Source: Paenibacillus sp. CC-CFT747
GTDB lineage: Bacteria > Bacillota > Bacilli > Paenibacillales > NBRC-103111
Assembly (NCBI GenBank): GCA_030323305.1
Contig: CP106741.1
Coordinates: 4,897,501 to 4,961,500, forward strand
DNA length: 64,000 nt
Direction: 5' to 3'
The translations under genes were made by a program, and so were the position numbers. Under the pieces are notes generated by a model, which did no database searches, was not told the DNA's origin, and worked only from the letters and a program-made list of their open reading frames with translations. Below are positions 20,677 to 29,907 of this stretch, in pieces (position 1 is the stretch's first letter; every line of letters begins with the position of its first letter).

Positions 20677-20706
20677 GAACAGCAGCCGCGCATCGGCTGC
20701 TGTTCA
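20677..20706. repeat. perfect 12-bp hairpin
   Basis: GAACAGCAGCCG and CGGCTGCTGTTC form a perfect inverted repeat around a 5-base loop. There is no U-tract on either side, so it is not a classical terminator. It lies between the VOC gene and the MITE-like repeat. Confidence 0.5.
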
Positions 20707-20842
20707 TCATGTTGTAGCTATCGTGCCCGTGGGACTCAGATCCCGAGAGCTATTCCGTTCATCCCCCGCTGGATGTTTCGAAAGGAGAAAGTCATGCCAT
20801 AATCTCACTCGGCCTCGTATAACATAGAACATAACGATACAG

Positions 20843-20911
20843 CAAAAAACACCTCCAAGCATGCCCTCCACTTCATACGATATGGTCGGCATTCTCTTGG
20901 AGATGTTTTTT
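20843..20911. repeat. MITE-like hairpin repeat, copy 1, acting as cysI terminator
   Basis: The ends AACACCTCCAAG and CTTGGAGATGTT are inverted repeats flanked by A6 and T7, so the element forms a long hairpin with U-tracts on both strands. It starts about ten bases after the cysI stop and can terminate that transcript. A related copy (roughly three quarters of positions identical by eye) lies at 25025-25091. Confidence 0.6.
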
Positions 20912-20920
20912 TAATGCACA

Positions 20921-22639
20921 TTATTCATGGAAATTGGTGCCGTCTGTCGTTGCGGCGATAATGCCCGCGCGGATGACAAAATCGCCGAAGTGCTCCCCGC
21001 TCTCTTTTTCCTTCGCATAACGGGGAAGCAGTGACCGAAGCTCACGGAGAATTTCTTCCTCTCCGATATTCTCACGGTACATCTTGCTTAAACGGCTGCC
21101 GTCAAAGGCGGCACCCAAATACATATTGTATTTGCCCGGTGCTTTTCCAATAAAACCGATCTCACTAAGCGCATGGCGTGCACACCCGTTGGGGCAACCG
21201 GTCATCCGTATTGTAATTTCTTCGTCACGCAGCCCATTCTCGTCCAAAATCTTCTCAATTTTGTCGATGAGTACAGGCAGATAACGTTCCGCTTCGGCCA
21301 TGGCCAGGCCGCAGGTAGGCAAGGCCACGCATGCCATGGAGCTTCGACGAAGGCCCGAATGTTGACTTCCATCGTCCAGTCCATATTGTTCGATCAACTG
21401 AATGATTTCTGCCTTTTTCTGAGGCGAGACATTGGCAATGATGAGATTTTGGTTGGCGGTCAAGCGGAAATCGCCGGTATGCACTTTAGCGATTTCACGC
21501 AAGCCCGTCATCAGCGGGTAGTCTTCGTAATCCGCTACGCGTCCGCCCTGTACGAACATCGTAAAGTGCCACTTGTCCCCTACGCCCTGCACCCAACCGT
21601 ACCGGTCGCTGTTATGATAAAAATGATACGGCTTAGACTCGCTTAAGGTCCAGCCTAGGCGGCGTTCCAGTTCCTCTTTCACCGTCTCCAGACCAAGCCG
21701 ATCAACGGTATACTTGAAACGGGCATTCTTGCGCTGCGACCGATTGCCGTAGTCACGCTGGATCGTAATGGCTTTCTCGGCAACGTCGTAAAGTTGCTCC
21801 GGCTTGCAGAAGCCGATTACCTTTGCCACCTGCGGATAGGTTTCTTTGTCGCCGTGCGACATCCCCATTCCTCCGCCGATTGCAACGTTGAAGCCTGCGA
21901 GCCGCCCATCCTCGACAATTGCAATAAAGCCCAAATCCTGCGAATAAACGTCAATATCATTGGAAGGCGGTACGGCAATGCCGATTTTGAATTTACGCGG
22001 CAAATAAAGAGCACCGTACATGGGCTCAATCTCATCCTGCTCCGGAGTCCCGGCTACGATCTCCTCATCCAGCCACAGTTCATGATAAGCTCGTGTCCTT
22101 GGCAGCAAATCATTGCTCAACCGCTTCGACCATTCATACACCTCGGCATGAATGTCCGATTGATAAGGATTAGGATTACACATGACATTCCGATTTACGT
22201 CCCCGCACGCCGCAATGGTATCTAGCAGTGCCTGATGAATCGTTTGAATCGTTTTTTTCATGTTCCATTTCAAAATGCCATGCATCTGGAACGTCTGCCG
22301 CGTCGTCAGCTTTAAAGTACCGTTCCCGTATTTCCGCGCCAGTTCATCCATCACGAGCCACTGTCCAGGCTGAGCGACGCCGCCGGGCATACGAACGCGT
22401 AACATGAACTGGTAGGCAGGCTCAAGCTTTTGCTTCTGCCGCTCGGTTCGCAGATCGCGGTCATCCTGCAGGTAACTGCCATGAAACTTCATCAGTCGGT
22501 TATCGTCATCCGAAATTCCGGCGCTAATCGGCTCCAGCATCGATTCGGCCAGGGTGCCGCGCAAATAATTGCTTTCGTGTTTAATGCGTTCCACATCGCT
22601 GGGGGATCCCTCTGGCCTGCTTAATTTCGTGTTTCCCAT
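20921..22639 (-). CDS. cysI: assimilatory sulfite reductase hemoprotein (beta) subunit
   Basis: This 572-aa protein reduces sulfite to sulfide using siroheme and a 4Fe-4S cluster in cysteine synthesis. It shows the two-fold nitrite/sulfite reductase ferredoxin-like repeats (TLKLTTRQTFQMHGI; FRLTANQNLIIANV) and the cluster cysteines in CVALPTCGLA and GCPNGCARHALSEIG near residues 430-485. Length matches B. subtilis CysI. It follows cysJ by 29 bases in the same transcript, and the hairpin repeat at 20843-20911 ends the operon. The frame is intact. Confidence 0.95.
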   Translation of the reverse strand: MGNTKLSRPEGSPSDVERIKHESNYLRGTLAESMLEPISAGISDDDNRLMKFHGSYLQDDRDLRTERQKQKLEPAYQFMLRVRMPGGVAQPGQWLVMDELARKYGNGTLKLTTRQTFQMHGILKWNMKKTIQTIHQALLDTIAACGDVNRNVMCNPNPYQSDIHAEVYEWSKRLSNDLLPRTRAYHELWLDEEIVAGTPEQDEIEPMYGALYLPRKFKIGIAVPPSNDIDVYSQDLGFIAIVEDGRLAGFNVAIGGGMGMSHGDKETYPQVAKVIGFCKPEQLYDVAEKAITIQRDYGNRSQRKNARFKYTVDRLGLETVKEELERRLGWTLSESKPYHFYHNSDRYGWVQGVGDKWHFTMFVQGGRVADYEDYPLMTGLREIAKVHTGDFRLTANQNLIIANVSPQKKAEIIQLIEQYGLDDGSQHSGLRRSSMACVALPTCGLAMAEAERYLPVLIDKIEKILDENGLRDEEITIRMTGCPNGCARHALSEIGFIGKAPGKYNMYLGAAFDGSRLSKMYRENIGEEEILRELRSLLPRYAKEKESGEHFGDFVIRAGIIAATTDGTNFHE

Positions 22640-22668
22640 CCTAAGTTATGACTCCTCTCAATCCAAGA

Positions 22669-24530
22669 TCAATACACGTCACGCTGATACCGCTTATTCT
22701 GTTGCATGGCGGCGAGATAGTCCTCCGCTTGTTCCCGGCTCATACCACCCTCGATTTCGATGATTTCAAGCAGCGTCCGGTGCACATCTCGCGCCATACG
22801 CTTCTCGTCCCCACAGATATAAACAACCGCTCCTAGTTCCAGCCAAGCGAACAAATCCTTGCTGTGCTGAAGCATCCGATGCTGTACATAGACCTTCTCA
22901 TCCGTATCGCGTGAGAAGGCGACATCCATACGGTTCAGGACACCGTCTTTTATCCACCGCTGCCATTCCGTCTGGTACAGGAAGTCGGTCACGAAATGTT
23001 GATCGCCAAAGAACAGCCAGGAAGGGCCGGCTGCGCCGAGCTCTTCGCGTTCTTGAATGAAAGCTCGGAACGGTGCGATTCCGGTGCCGGGGCCCACCAT
23101 AATAATCGGCGTACCTTGGTCTTCCGGGAGTTTAAAGTTTGAATTTTGCTGGATGAATACGGGAATGGTATCCCCCATTTGCAGGCGTTCCGCACACAAA
23201 ACGGAGCAGACGCCATTACGCTCGCGCCCATGCGCATCGTAACGAAGCGCTCCGATGGTAAGGTGCACTTCATCGGGATTTGCCGTCTGTGAACTGGAAA
23301 TAGAATACAAACGCGCAGGAATTTTTCTGAGAAGGGAAACCACATCTTGGGCTCTGCCCAGAATCGGCCCATAATCGCGGATGAAATCCACCAGATCGCG
23401 TCCATAGATATAGGCTTTGCATTGCTCCTCATTGCCGGCCTCCAGAAGCTCAAAAACTTCCTTATTTGCAGCCAGCGGCGCTAACTTCTCCAACAGCGGC
23501 TTCGTTAACACCGTGATCTCAAAATATTCGCTGAGAGCATCACGCAGTGAACGGAGCTCCCTTGTTTATTGATTGCCACCTGCAACTGCGGATCCCACTT
23601 CGTCTGCTCCAGCAGAAGATCCACTATTGCCGGATCGTTTTTCGGGTATATGCCGAGGCTGTCACCAGGTTGATACGTGAGCCCCGAACCTTCGAGCGAC
23701 AGCTCGATATGGCGCGTTTCCTTATGGGATCCTCGGCCATTTAGATTAATATTGGCAAGCACTTCCGCCTGAAAAGGTTTCGTTCTGGAGTAGGAGGATT
23801 CCGAAGCGGCAACGGCTGCTGCCGAAACCACGGCGGGAGCCGCTCCTGCTTGCCCTTCCTGCAGGCGTTTGATTACGCTTTGCAGCCACTCTGCTGCGGA
23901 CTCGTCATAGTCCACATCGCAATCTACACGCTCGGACAAGCGGGTTCCACCCAACTCTTCAAGCCGGGTGTCGAAATCTTTGCCGGTCTGGCAAAATAAT
24001 TCATACGAGCTGTCCCCAAGCGATAGCACTGAAAAGTTAAGACCATCCAGTCGCGGCGCCCGTTTGCTGTTCAAAAACTCATGGAATGCAATCGCATTAT
24101 CCGGCGGCTCTCCTTCTCCATGTGTACTGACAATGACAAGCAGCGTCTGAACCTTCTTGAGCTGATTCGTCTTAAAATCGCTCATGGAGGAAACCGTGAC
24201 TTGAAAGCCGCTGGCTTCGAGTGCTTTCGCCGATTTTTTCGCAAGCCCTTGCGAATTGCCGGACTGGGAGCCAAACAGGATCGTAACTTCTTTACTCGCC
24301 GCCGGAGGACCGCTTAGTGCGGGCTGCGACTCAGGGAGATTCCCCGAAATGGACTGAATCGGTGTTGATGCGGCAAGGTATCCGCTTAGCCATATTTTTT
24401 GTGTTCCATTCAACAATGGAAGAAGCTGATTCAGAAGGTCAACCTGTTCCTTGGTGAACGGACTGTTATTTACCTGCAATTGCAACACTTTCCACCCCAC
24501 AAACGTTTTAATTTCCGAAAACAACATCAT
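22669..24530 (-). CDS. cysJ: assimilatory sulfite reductase flavoprotein (alpha) subunit (one frameshift)
   Basis: The repaired 620-aa protein passes electrons from NADPH through FAD and FMN to CysI. Domains: flavodoxin-like FMN domain about 75-215 (VTILFGSQSGNSQGLAKK, STHGEGEPPDNA), linker, FAD-binding ferredoxin-reductase domain about 255-470 (RLYSISSSQ, GVCSVLC) and NADPH domain about 475-620 (MVGPGTGIAPFRAF, YICGDEKRMARDV). The break is at plus-strand C3 23559-23561; one more G on the coding strand turns NKQGSSV into NKQGELRSLRDALSEYFEITV, the expected sequence. ATG 24530 follows GGGTAAG. The upstream AT-rich leader (24531-24700) may carry a sulfur-responsive operator, but I see no certain site. 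Confidence 0.93.
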
Positions 24531-24710
24531 GTCTTACCCAAAAGTTTAACTCCTTATCGGAACTATACCATATACCAGCGAAAAGATGATCAATCAAAAT
24601 ATAAAGAATTCTAATAAATCCTATAAAAAAACTTATAATTGCAAAACAGCCCCCTGATTTAGTAACAAGCACGCGTTATTCCTCGCATACATACTTTCTC
24701 CGTTAGGCGA

Positions 24711-24733
24711 CAAAAGCCCGCCAAACGGCAGGC
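24711..24733 (-). terminator. short terminator after the ssuD remnant
   Basis: The hairpin GCCTGCCGTTTGGCGGGC (reverse strand) is followed by UUUUGUC. It lies about 40 bases past the end of the ssuD-like fragment. Confidence 0.5.
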
Positions 24734-24770
24734 CTAATGGTTTACGTAGTTATATTCACCCCTATTTTGG

Positions 24771-25022
24771 TCAGATGACAGGTTGCGGTACATGTCGTTG
24801 GAATAGCGGAAGCAAAAGCTTTCCTACCCGATCGCCTCTACCAAGTGCGGAAAGCGGGATAGTATAAAATGATTGACGCCCGCGTCTATATATGTTATTG
24901 AAGCCCTTCTTACCTGCTCAGGTGTACCGACAACGGCGTTCCCGCTCCCTTCCGAACACGGCCGATGCCAGTGGGGGAACCGATTGAGCAAGTCCGTGCT
25001 CAAATCGATAACTCGTGTTGCC
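24771..25022 (-). pseudogene. C-terminal remnant of an SsuD-like alkanesulfonate monooxygenase
   Basis: The reverse strand encodes AVVGTPEQVRRASITYIDAG and NHFILSRFPHLVEAIG, the C-terminal end typical of LLM-class FMN monooxygenases such as SsuD. One added base at the C3 run 24827-24829 extends it to GKLLLPLFQRHVPQPVI and a stop at 24771. The N-terminal two-thirds are absent. The fragment begins at the second hairpin repeat, so an insertion/deletion event there probably removed the rest. The neighbourhood with sulfite reductase fits a former sulfonate-sulfur pathway, which is inference. Confidence 0.6.
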
Positions 25023-25024
25023 AA

Positions 25025-25091
25025 CGCAAAAACACCTCCAACTTGTCCTCCATATCTTACGAAATGGTTGAATTCTCTTGAAGGTGTTTTA
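25025..25091. repeat. MITE-like hairpin repeat, copy 2
   Basis: AACACCTCCAA and TTGAAGGTGTT at the ends are inverted repeats, and the inner part (CCTCCA...TA.GA.ATGGT..ATTCTCTTG) matches copy 1 at 20843-20911. It marks the truncation point of the ssuD-like remnant. No transposase is present. Confidence 0.55.
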
Positions 25092-25101
25092 ATTTGTCTC
25101 A

Positions 25102-25123
25102 CGCTAGGGGTCAGTCCCTAGCG
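25102..25123. repeat. perfect 8-bp hairpin beside repeat copy 2
   Basis: CGCTAGGG and CCCTAGCG pair perfectly around a 6-base loop. No U-tract follows, so its role is unclear. Confidence 0.45.
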
Positions 25124-25309
25124 ACTTTCAATAGGGCAATGTTTTTGTCCTCCGACACGTTTATTTTTGTCAATCACCACCCACTCGCACTTATTTGTAG
25201 AAGATTTTGAAATGCAACTATTTGCTCAATTTATTATTTAGAGATTTATAAGAATATTGATAAGTTTCCCGAATGGATCTCTAACAAAAAAACGCCGAAC
25301 TCCCCATGG

Positions 25310-25560
25310 TTACTCAGTTGGTCCATACTCAACTGGGATTCCTGACAGGCGTTCCAGAGCCTGTATTTGCCGCCTTCGGCTTAAGAATGTTTGGATGCCA
25401 TAATTGTAGAGATCCTCTTTGACTTGCATCAAGAACACATTATTTTCATCCGGCAATGTGATGGGTACCTTTAGTTGAGTGAAGGCGGCGGAGGTTTCAG
25501 CAAATTTGAGCTTTGCAGATAAGACAGCATCATACAGACCTTGCTGATCAAATTACTCAT
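25310..25560 (-). CDS. small protein of unknown function (83 aa, one frameshift)
   Basis: ATG 25560 follows AAAAAGGAG. Adding one T in the run at 25550-25552 connects it to a frame of 83 residues (MSNFDQQGLYDAVLSAKLKF... ending ALERLSGIPVEYGPTE). The product is soluble, mildly acidic and mostly helical in appearance; I do not recognise the family. It starts 28 bases after the polysaccharide deacetylase stop and probably shares its transcript. A T7 run at 25285-25291 with GC-rich pairing upstream (GGAACGCC/GGCGTT) looks like its terminator on the reverse strand. Confidence 0.5.
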
Positions 25561-25588
25561 TACTCCTTTTTGATAATTTAGTCATTGT

Positions 25589-26430
25589 CTATTTGGTGGG
25601 GATATCCAACAATTCGGGAATCGTTACTAGCTTTACCCCATCGTTTCTAAGCTCATCAATAATTTTTGGCAACGCGAGTACCGTTCCGGATAAATCCTCG
25701 CCCGTTCCGCCAGCCGCATGCTCTAAAACAATGGATCCTGGATGCACGTGCGCAAGAACATTGGTCTCGACTTGTTTAGCACTTAAGCCTTTCCAATCCA
25801 AGGAGTCCACATTCCAGTTCACAATTTTTTTATGCTGACTCGCTAACCATTGGATTTGCCCTTCAGCGATGTTTCCGTATGGAGGTCTAACAATAGTAGG
25901 GGTAAATCCGGTAAATTGGCGGATTAGCTCATCCGTCTTCGTAATTTGATCGCGAAATTCAGCATCCGTTAATTTTGGAAGATTCGCATGATTGTGCGAA
26001 TGATTACCAAGTGTATGCCCTTCTTGAACCATGCGTTTTACGATATCCGGGTGGGCCTTCACTCTGTTACCAACAACAAAAAAGGTTGCTTTTACCCCTT
26101 GCGTTTCAATACATCCAGTATTTGCGGGGTAAAGTTTGCGTCTGGTGCATCATCAAATGTCAAGGCGACCTCTCGTTTCGTTCCGGGGCCATTTAACAAA
26201 AAAGTGCTTCGGTATTTATTTCGCAAGTCCGCCAGAGTCATGGGATGCGGCTTACGAATGTTTTGCTCGGGTCCATCCGCCAAATTAGGGGTTACGGATT
26301 CCACACGTATTTTAGTTTGTTCGGACAAACTTTGCGGTGTGGTTTGCTGTGCTCTTTGCAAGTTATTTTGCGAACACCCGAAACTGATACATAAACCAAC
26401 GACGCAAAGGGTGATGCTACGTAACTTCAC
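25589..26430 (-). CDS. polysaccharide deacetylase lipoprotein, NodB/CE4 family (one frameshift)
   Basis: The repaired 280-aa protein carries a lipoprotein signal (hydrophobic stretch, then FGC with the lipidated Cys at about 19), placing it outside the membrane. The NodB fold shows the CE4 motifs TFDDAPD (metal/catalytic Asp pair), HSHNH (zinc ligands), RPPYG and the C-terminal IVLEHA region. Such enzymes remove N-acetyl groups from peptidoglycan, chitin oligomers or exopolysaccharide. The break is at plus-strand C4 26095-26098; five Gs on the coding strand restore KRKGVKATFFVVGNRVKAHP. It is followed by the small 83-aa gene. The substrate is not predictable from sequence alone. Confidence 0.85.
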
Positions 26431-26565
26431 GGAAACAACCTCCTACTTTTCTATTTGTCGGATAGGTTTTCTTATTGCCGGGTAAATTATGCGGGAACAA
26501 CCAAAAACGGCACTTTGCGTTCGGAAATCTCCCCCATCTCTACATGTGATTGGCACGTCGGGAAT

Positions 26566-26609
26566 GGGATAAGGTTATTGTCATTTGTTTTTGACAAGTA
26601 CCTTATCCC
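26566..26609. repeat. long near-perfect hairpin between deacetylase and sialidase-like genes
   Basis: GGGATAAGGT (26566-26575) pairs with ACCTTATCCC (26600-26609), and TTGTCA with TGACAA inside, around a T-rich loop. It lies just downstream of the sialidase-like gene terminator on the reverse strand and upstream of the deacetylase, so it could be an extra terminator or an operator. Confidence 0.5.
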
Positions 26610-26611
26610 AT

Positions 26612-26637
26612 AAAAAAAAAGCCGCGATTTACGCGGC
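26612..26637 (-). terminator. intrinsic terminator of the sialidase-like gene
   Basis: GCCGCG/CGCGGC stem with a 5-base loop followed on the reverse strand by nine U residues (A9 at 26612-26620). Confidence 0.85.
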
Positions 26638-26652
26638 AATTAATGGTAAAAA

Positions 26653-27690
26653 TTAATAGAATGCCTTATCCAGCCGTACATATTTAATTCCCTTACGCAA
26701 ATAAGTGTAGGCAATGTGAAGCTGCTCATCCCGTGTTTGGATAATCGATGGATAAGAGTATCCCATTTCATTCTCCCAATACTCGTCATCGGCCGTTTGG
26801 ATAATATGTTTATCTGGCCAGGTCTTCCCCTCATCTTCGGATATGGCCAGGGCAAGAGGGGTCCGTACGGCTTTTTGCAGTCTCTTTCCGTTTTTCATGT
26901 ACCATCGGACATCCCCATTCTCCATACTGACCGGATTGTAAACCAAGGCCAAGCGTCCATCCATAAGACGAATCATCTGTGTAGAGGAATGATTATTGGG
27001 CAGATCGCTTCGTACAGGCTCCGTCCAAGTACGGCCATAGTCGGATGATCGGCTGAAATAGATTCGATCCGATTCACTGCTGCGAAACATAGCGAATAGA
27101 CTACCATCGCGAAGCGGAATTACATTCATATGTATTCTTTTTCTACTGTTGGGCACAACAAACTCCTGCCAGGTCTGTCCCTGATCGGAAGAAATCTTTA
27201 CAAGGCTGTCTAATCGATTGCATGGCAAAAGCCAGTCCCCATTTGGTAAGACCAATATCGGATGCCGTGTTTCTACGCTCCGATCGCCAAAATAGGTTTC
27301 CGGTTCACTCCAAGTATAGCCGTTATCGTCAGAAATACGGCGGATCACCCGGGGCTCCGTTTCTTTGCCAGGATCGTAGGAGGTATGCAGAAGCCAAATA
27401 CTCCCGCTCGGCGTCTGAAAAAGAACCGGATTTTGCTCAGAGCGAGTCAAATCCTTTGACAAGTCCATTGGCTTGGTCCACGTATCGGAACCGGCCGGCA
27501 ATCGGGACATCACGATATTGCAGTCGGGTGCCCCTTCCTCGCTGCCTGAGAAGAAGACGCAAAGCAAGTCACCGTAGTTCAGTTCAAGAAAATTTGCGGC
27601 ATGACTGGAAACATACAAATTGGGTAAATAGGCTTGCTTCCAATTTGCGAGTTCCGAATGATTACGAATGATCCCATCAAACCGATTCAT
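26653..27690 (-). CDS. sialidase-like six-bladed beta-propeller hydrolase (BNR/Asp-box)
   Basis: The 345-aa protein has four Asp-boxes (SDDNGYTW, SSDQGQTW, SSDYGRTW, SEDEGKTW), the hallmark of sialidase-fold propellers, plus an Arg-rich VETRHP segment that may supply active-site residues. No signal peptide is visible, so it is probably cytoplasmic. Relatives include exo-sialidases and propeller enzymes acting on rhamnogalacturonan or ulvan fragments, so true sialidase activity is uncertain. ATG 27690 follows AAAGAGGTG. It is a single-gene unit with its own terminator and a 429-bp upstream region. Confidence 0.75.
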   Translation of the reverse strand: MNRFDGIIRNHSELANWKQAYLPNLYVSSHAANFLELNYGDLLCVFFSGSEEGAPDCNIVMSRLPAGSDTWTKPMDLSKDLTRSEQNPVLFQTPSGSIWLLHTSYDPGKETEPRVIRRISDDNGYTWSEPETYFGDRSVETRHPILVLPNGDWLLPCNRLDSLVKISSDQGQTWQEFVVPNSRKRIHMNVIPLRDGSLFAMFRSSESDRIYFSRSSDYGRTWTEPVRSDLPNNHSSTQMIRLMDGRLALVYNPVSMENGDVRWYMKNGKRLQKAVRTPLALAISEDEGKTWPDKHIIQTADDEYWENEMGYSYPSIIQTRDEQLHIAYTYLRKGIKYVRLDKAFY

Positions 27691-28119
27691 TGTCGCACCT
27701 CTTTATTTATAATGCAAAGCAAAATATGTTTCCTGTGGTGATGACTTATAACTGGAAAAGAATATAAAAATTTACCTAAATATTTTATATTGTTCAATGA
27801 AGTTATACAAATTTTTCCTATAGATCTTATCATATTTTCAAAAGATACCGCTGTCAACCTAAGATTTAGTTTAATTTTTAGCTAATTATATAATTTTACT
27901 GCGATATAATTTAGTTTTGTTAAGTTCCAATTACTTTTTCAGAGGAGCAAGCATTCCCCCTCCTCTCTTCGATATAACCCCTATTAGAAGGATCCTGCCC
28001 CATTAAAAAAGCAAGCCTTCCCGCCATAAATATTGTGCGAGAGGCTTGCTTAATTATATATTGATTTACGATTAATCCTCTCTGAATGGAAAATGCAAAT
28101 GAAAACTTGCTCTGACGGT
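27691..28119. other. AT-rich intergenic region
   Basis: About 430 bp with no coding frame. It contains the presumed promoter of the sialidase-like gene in a very AT-rich tract (27720-27930) and the terminator of the next gene at 28005-28052. Confidence 0.6.
28005..28052 (-). terminator. intrinsic terminator of the AraC gene at 28120
   Basis: AAGCAAGCCT ... AGGCTTGCTT inverted repeat, followed on the reverse strand by U6 (A6 at 28005-28010). It ends the five-gene reverse-strand cluster. Confidence 0.85.
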
Positions 28120-28953
28120 TTATTTTCGATAGTTGGTAAAAGACTCCGGACTGCTTGCTATTCGGTATTCGGTTGGCGTTTTACCTGTGTGCCGCTTGAT
28201 TGTCCGGGCAAAGTGATAAGAGGTCTTAAAGCCAACCTGATCCGCCACTTCCCCAATGCTTAATCCCGTGTTCCGCAGCAAAGCTAAGCCCTGCTTCACG
28301 CGGTATTGCCACAAATATTGAATCGGCGTTACCCCTTCGTCCCGTCGAAATAGGCGAATAAAATGCTCAGGAGTTTTGTAAACCCGCTTAGCCAAATCTT
28401 CAAGGCATAGATCGTCCGCATAGTCGTGGTGGATGATATCCTTAGCTTGCAGCACGGCCGGGTGTTTGGAAATGTTGGTATGCCTCCGCTCGCACTCGGT
28501 TGCATAAAGCAGGATCGCCGAGCGTCCGAGCGACTTTATCAGCTCATCCGCAGGCGTACTGCCACTATTCATTAAAGTGAGGAGCATATCGGTAATCGTG
28601 TTCATTTGATCGGAGATGGGAATCGAGAAGGGCAGGCCTTCCAGCGATTGAAGCTCGGCCAGGTCTTCCCTCTTGATCGTGACCGAAATCCATCTATGCC
28701 AGGTTTCCCCTATCTCGCTAAAAGCAAAATGTTCCTGGCAACCCGGCTTCAACAGCGCCACTCCTCCGCCCTGCAGGAGATGCCGACGGCCATCGATTTC
28801 GATCGTCGCCGATCCCGTATGAAGCAGGACCAGCTGCAAATCCTGCTGCACCCGCGGGCCGTAGGTACCGCCGGGACTATAGACAACGGTACCGGCATGC
28901 GTCTCGGTAACAGGTAGGCGCGACAAACGATGCTCCGCGGCTCTGTCTTTCAT
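28120..28953 (-). CDS. AraC-family transcriptional regulator
   Basis: A 277-aa one-component regulator: N-terminal cupin ligand domain (about 20-160, LVLLHTGSATIEIDGRRHLL) and C-terminal AraC double helix-turn-helix (about 170-270, LCLEDLAKRVYKTPEHFIRL and SIGEVADQVGFKTSYHFART). ATG 28953 follows GAGGAG. It lies 45 bases after the phytanoyl-CoA dioxygenase-like gene on the same strand and probably controls that gene and the MFS, cupin and Gfo/Idh genes above it. The ligand is unknown. Confidence 0.9.
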   Translation of the reverse strand: MKDRAAEHRLSRLPVTETHAGTVVYSPGGTYGPRVQQDLQLVLLHTGSATIEIDGRRHLLQGGGVALLKPGCQEHFAFSEIGETWHRWISVTIKREDLAELQSLEGLPFSIPISDQMNTITDMLLTLMNSGSTPADELIKSLGRSAILLYATECERRHTNISKHPAVLQAKDIIHHDYADDLCLEDLAKRVYKTPEHFIRLFRRDEGVTPIQYLWQYRVKQGLALLRNTGLSIGEVADQVGFKTSYHFARTIKRHTGKTPTEYRIASSPESFTNYRK

Positions 28954-28998
28954 CTACGACTCTCCTCTTGCATGGTCCAGCCTGAACCAGCGAAACCA

Positions 28999-29757
28999 TT
29001 ATACCAAAGAAATTTTCCGCTTTAAATCTTCCCGTTCGATCGTCGAGTCGTGCCGAATGTAATGACACACATAGGAGCGCCGCCAGCGCTCGGAACGATT
29101 ACGCGTGGAGGAGTGAATCAAGAGGCTGTCGAAGAACAGGATGTCTCCCTTCTCGAGTACCACCGGAATTTCCTGACTCAGGTCGATGCCCTCTACCTCA
29201 TTCGTCCATGCTTCGTGCTCCTTCAGATTTTTCACCGCGCCATGCGGCAGCAGCCCCAGCCGATGCGTGCCTGGAATAACCCAGAGACAGCCGTTCTCTT
29301 CATTCGTAAATTCCATGGCAACCCAAGCCGCGGTAAGCGTATTTGGTTCATTCCGGATATAGTAATAATCCTGGTGTGCGGCTTGTCCGGGAGAACCGGG
29401 CTCCTTATAGAAGTACATGCTTTGGACGCCGCACGCTTCGTCGCCAAGCACCTGCGCCAGAACGCCGCGGACGACGGGAAGCTTCATCATCTGAAGGGAG
29501 AAGCCATCGTGAAGATGGGGGTTAAACAAACGTACCGAGAACCGGTCTTTGTCGTCGACCGCTTCTTTGCCTTTGCGCGGTTTGGCCCATTCCTCAAGCA
29601 CTTCAGCCGAACGAATGGAGTGGATATGAGCGTTATAAGTGTCGATTAGATCATGGCTGCACCCGTTTTTCAAGACGAAATATCCCTGTTCGTGATACTG
29701 CCTGACTTGAGCCTCGCTAAGCGGCGCCAATCGTTCTGTTTTCTGCTGGATGGTCAT
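28999..29757 (-). CDS. phytanoyl-CoA dioxygenase (PhyH) family Fe(II)/2-oxoglutarate oxygenase
   Basis: The 252-aa protein has the double-stranded beta-helix of PhyH oxygenases with the iron-binding HxD in AHQDYYY (about residue 120), the distal His in DSLLIHSSTRNRSERWRRS (about 210) and the following Arg for 2-oxoglutarate. Bacterial members hydroxylate small molecules such as proline, ectoine or phosphonates, and the substrate is not evident. RBS AGGAGGTATTCT precedes ATG 29757. Its neighbours (MFS permease, cupin, Gfo/Idh dehydrogenase) suggest a dedicated uptake-and-oxidation pathway. Confidence 0.85.
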   Translation of the reverse strand: MTIQQKTERLAPLSEAQVRQYHEQGYFVLKNGCSHDLIDTYNAHIHSIRSAEVLEEWAKPRKGKEAVDDKDRFSVRLFNPHLHDGFSLQMMKLPVVRGVLAQVLGDEACGVQSMYFYKEPGSPGQAAHQDYYYIRNEPNTLTAAWVAMEFTNEENGCLWVIPGTHRLGLLPHGAVKNLKEHEAWTNEVEGIDLSQEIPVVLEKGDILFFDSLLIHSSTRNRSERWRRSYVCHYIRHDSTIEREDLKRKISLV

Positions 29758-29907
29758 AGAATACCTCCTGACTGGATATGCAGTTGATTATAAGGTCAGT
29801 CGGCCCTTTAGGAAATGCACGAGAACGGCGAGTTTGTGTCTGCAGTTGATATTCCGGCCTTAACAGAACGTTTGGCCTCCCCACCTTCAAACGGAAGCTT
29901 TCGCCTC

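Noticed and set aside
20707..20892. A 61-codon reverse-strand frame overlapping the hairpin repeat
   Set aside because: It runs through the cysI terminator hairpin and has no ribosome site; treated as part of the repeat-rich debris.
24824..25102. A complete 92-aa protein starting at the second hairpin repeat
   Set aside because: Its first third reads through the repeat and the rest matches only the C-terminus of an SsuD-like enzyme, so it is a relic, not a gene.
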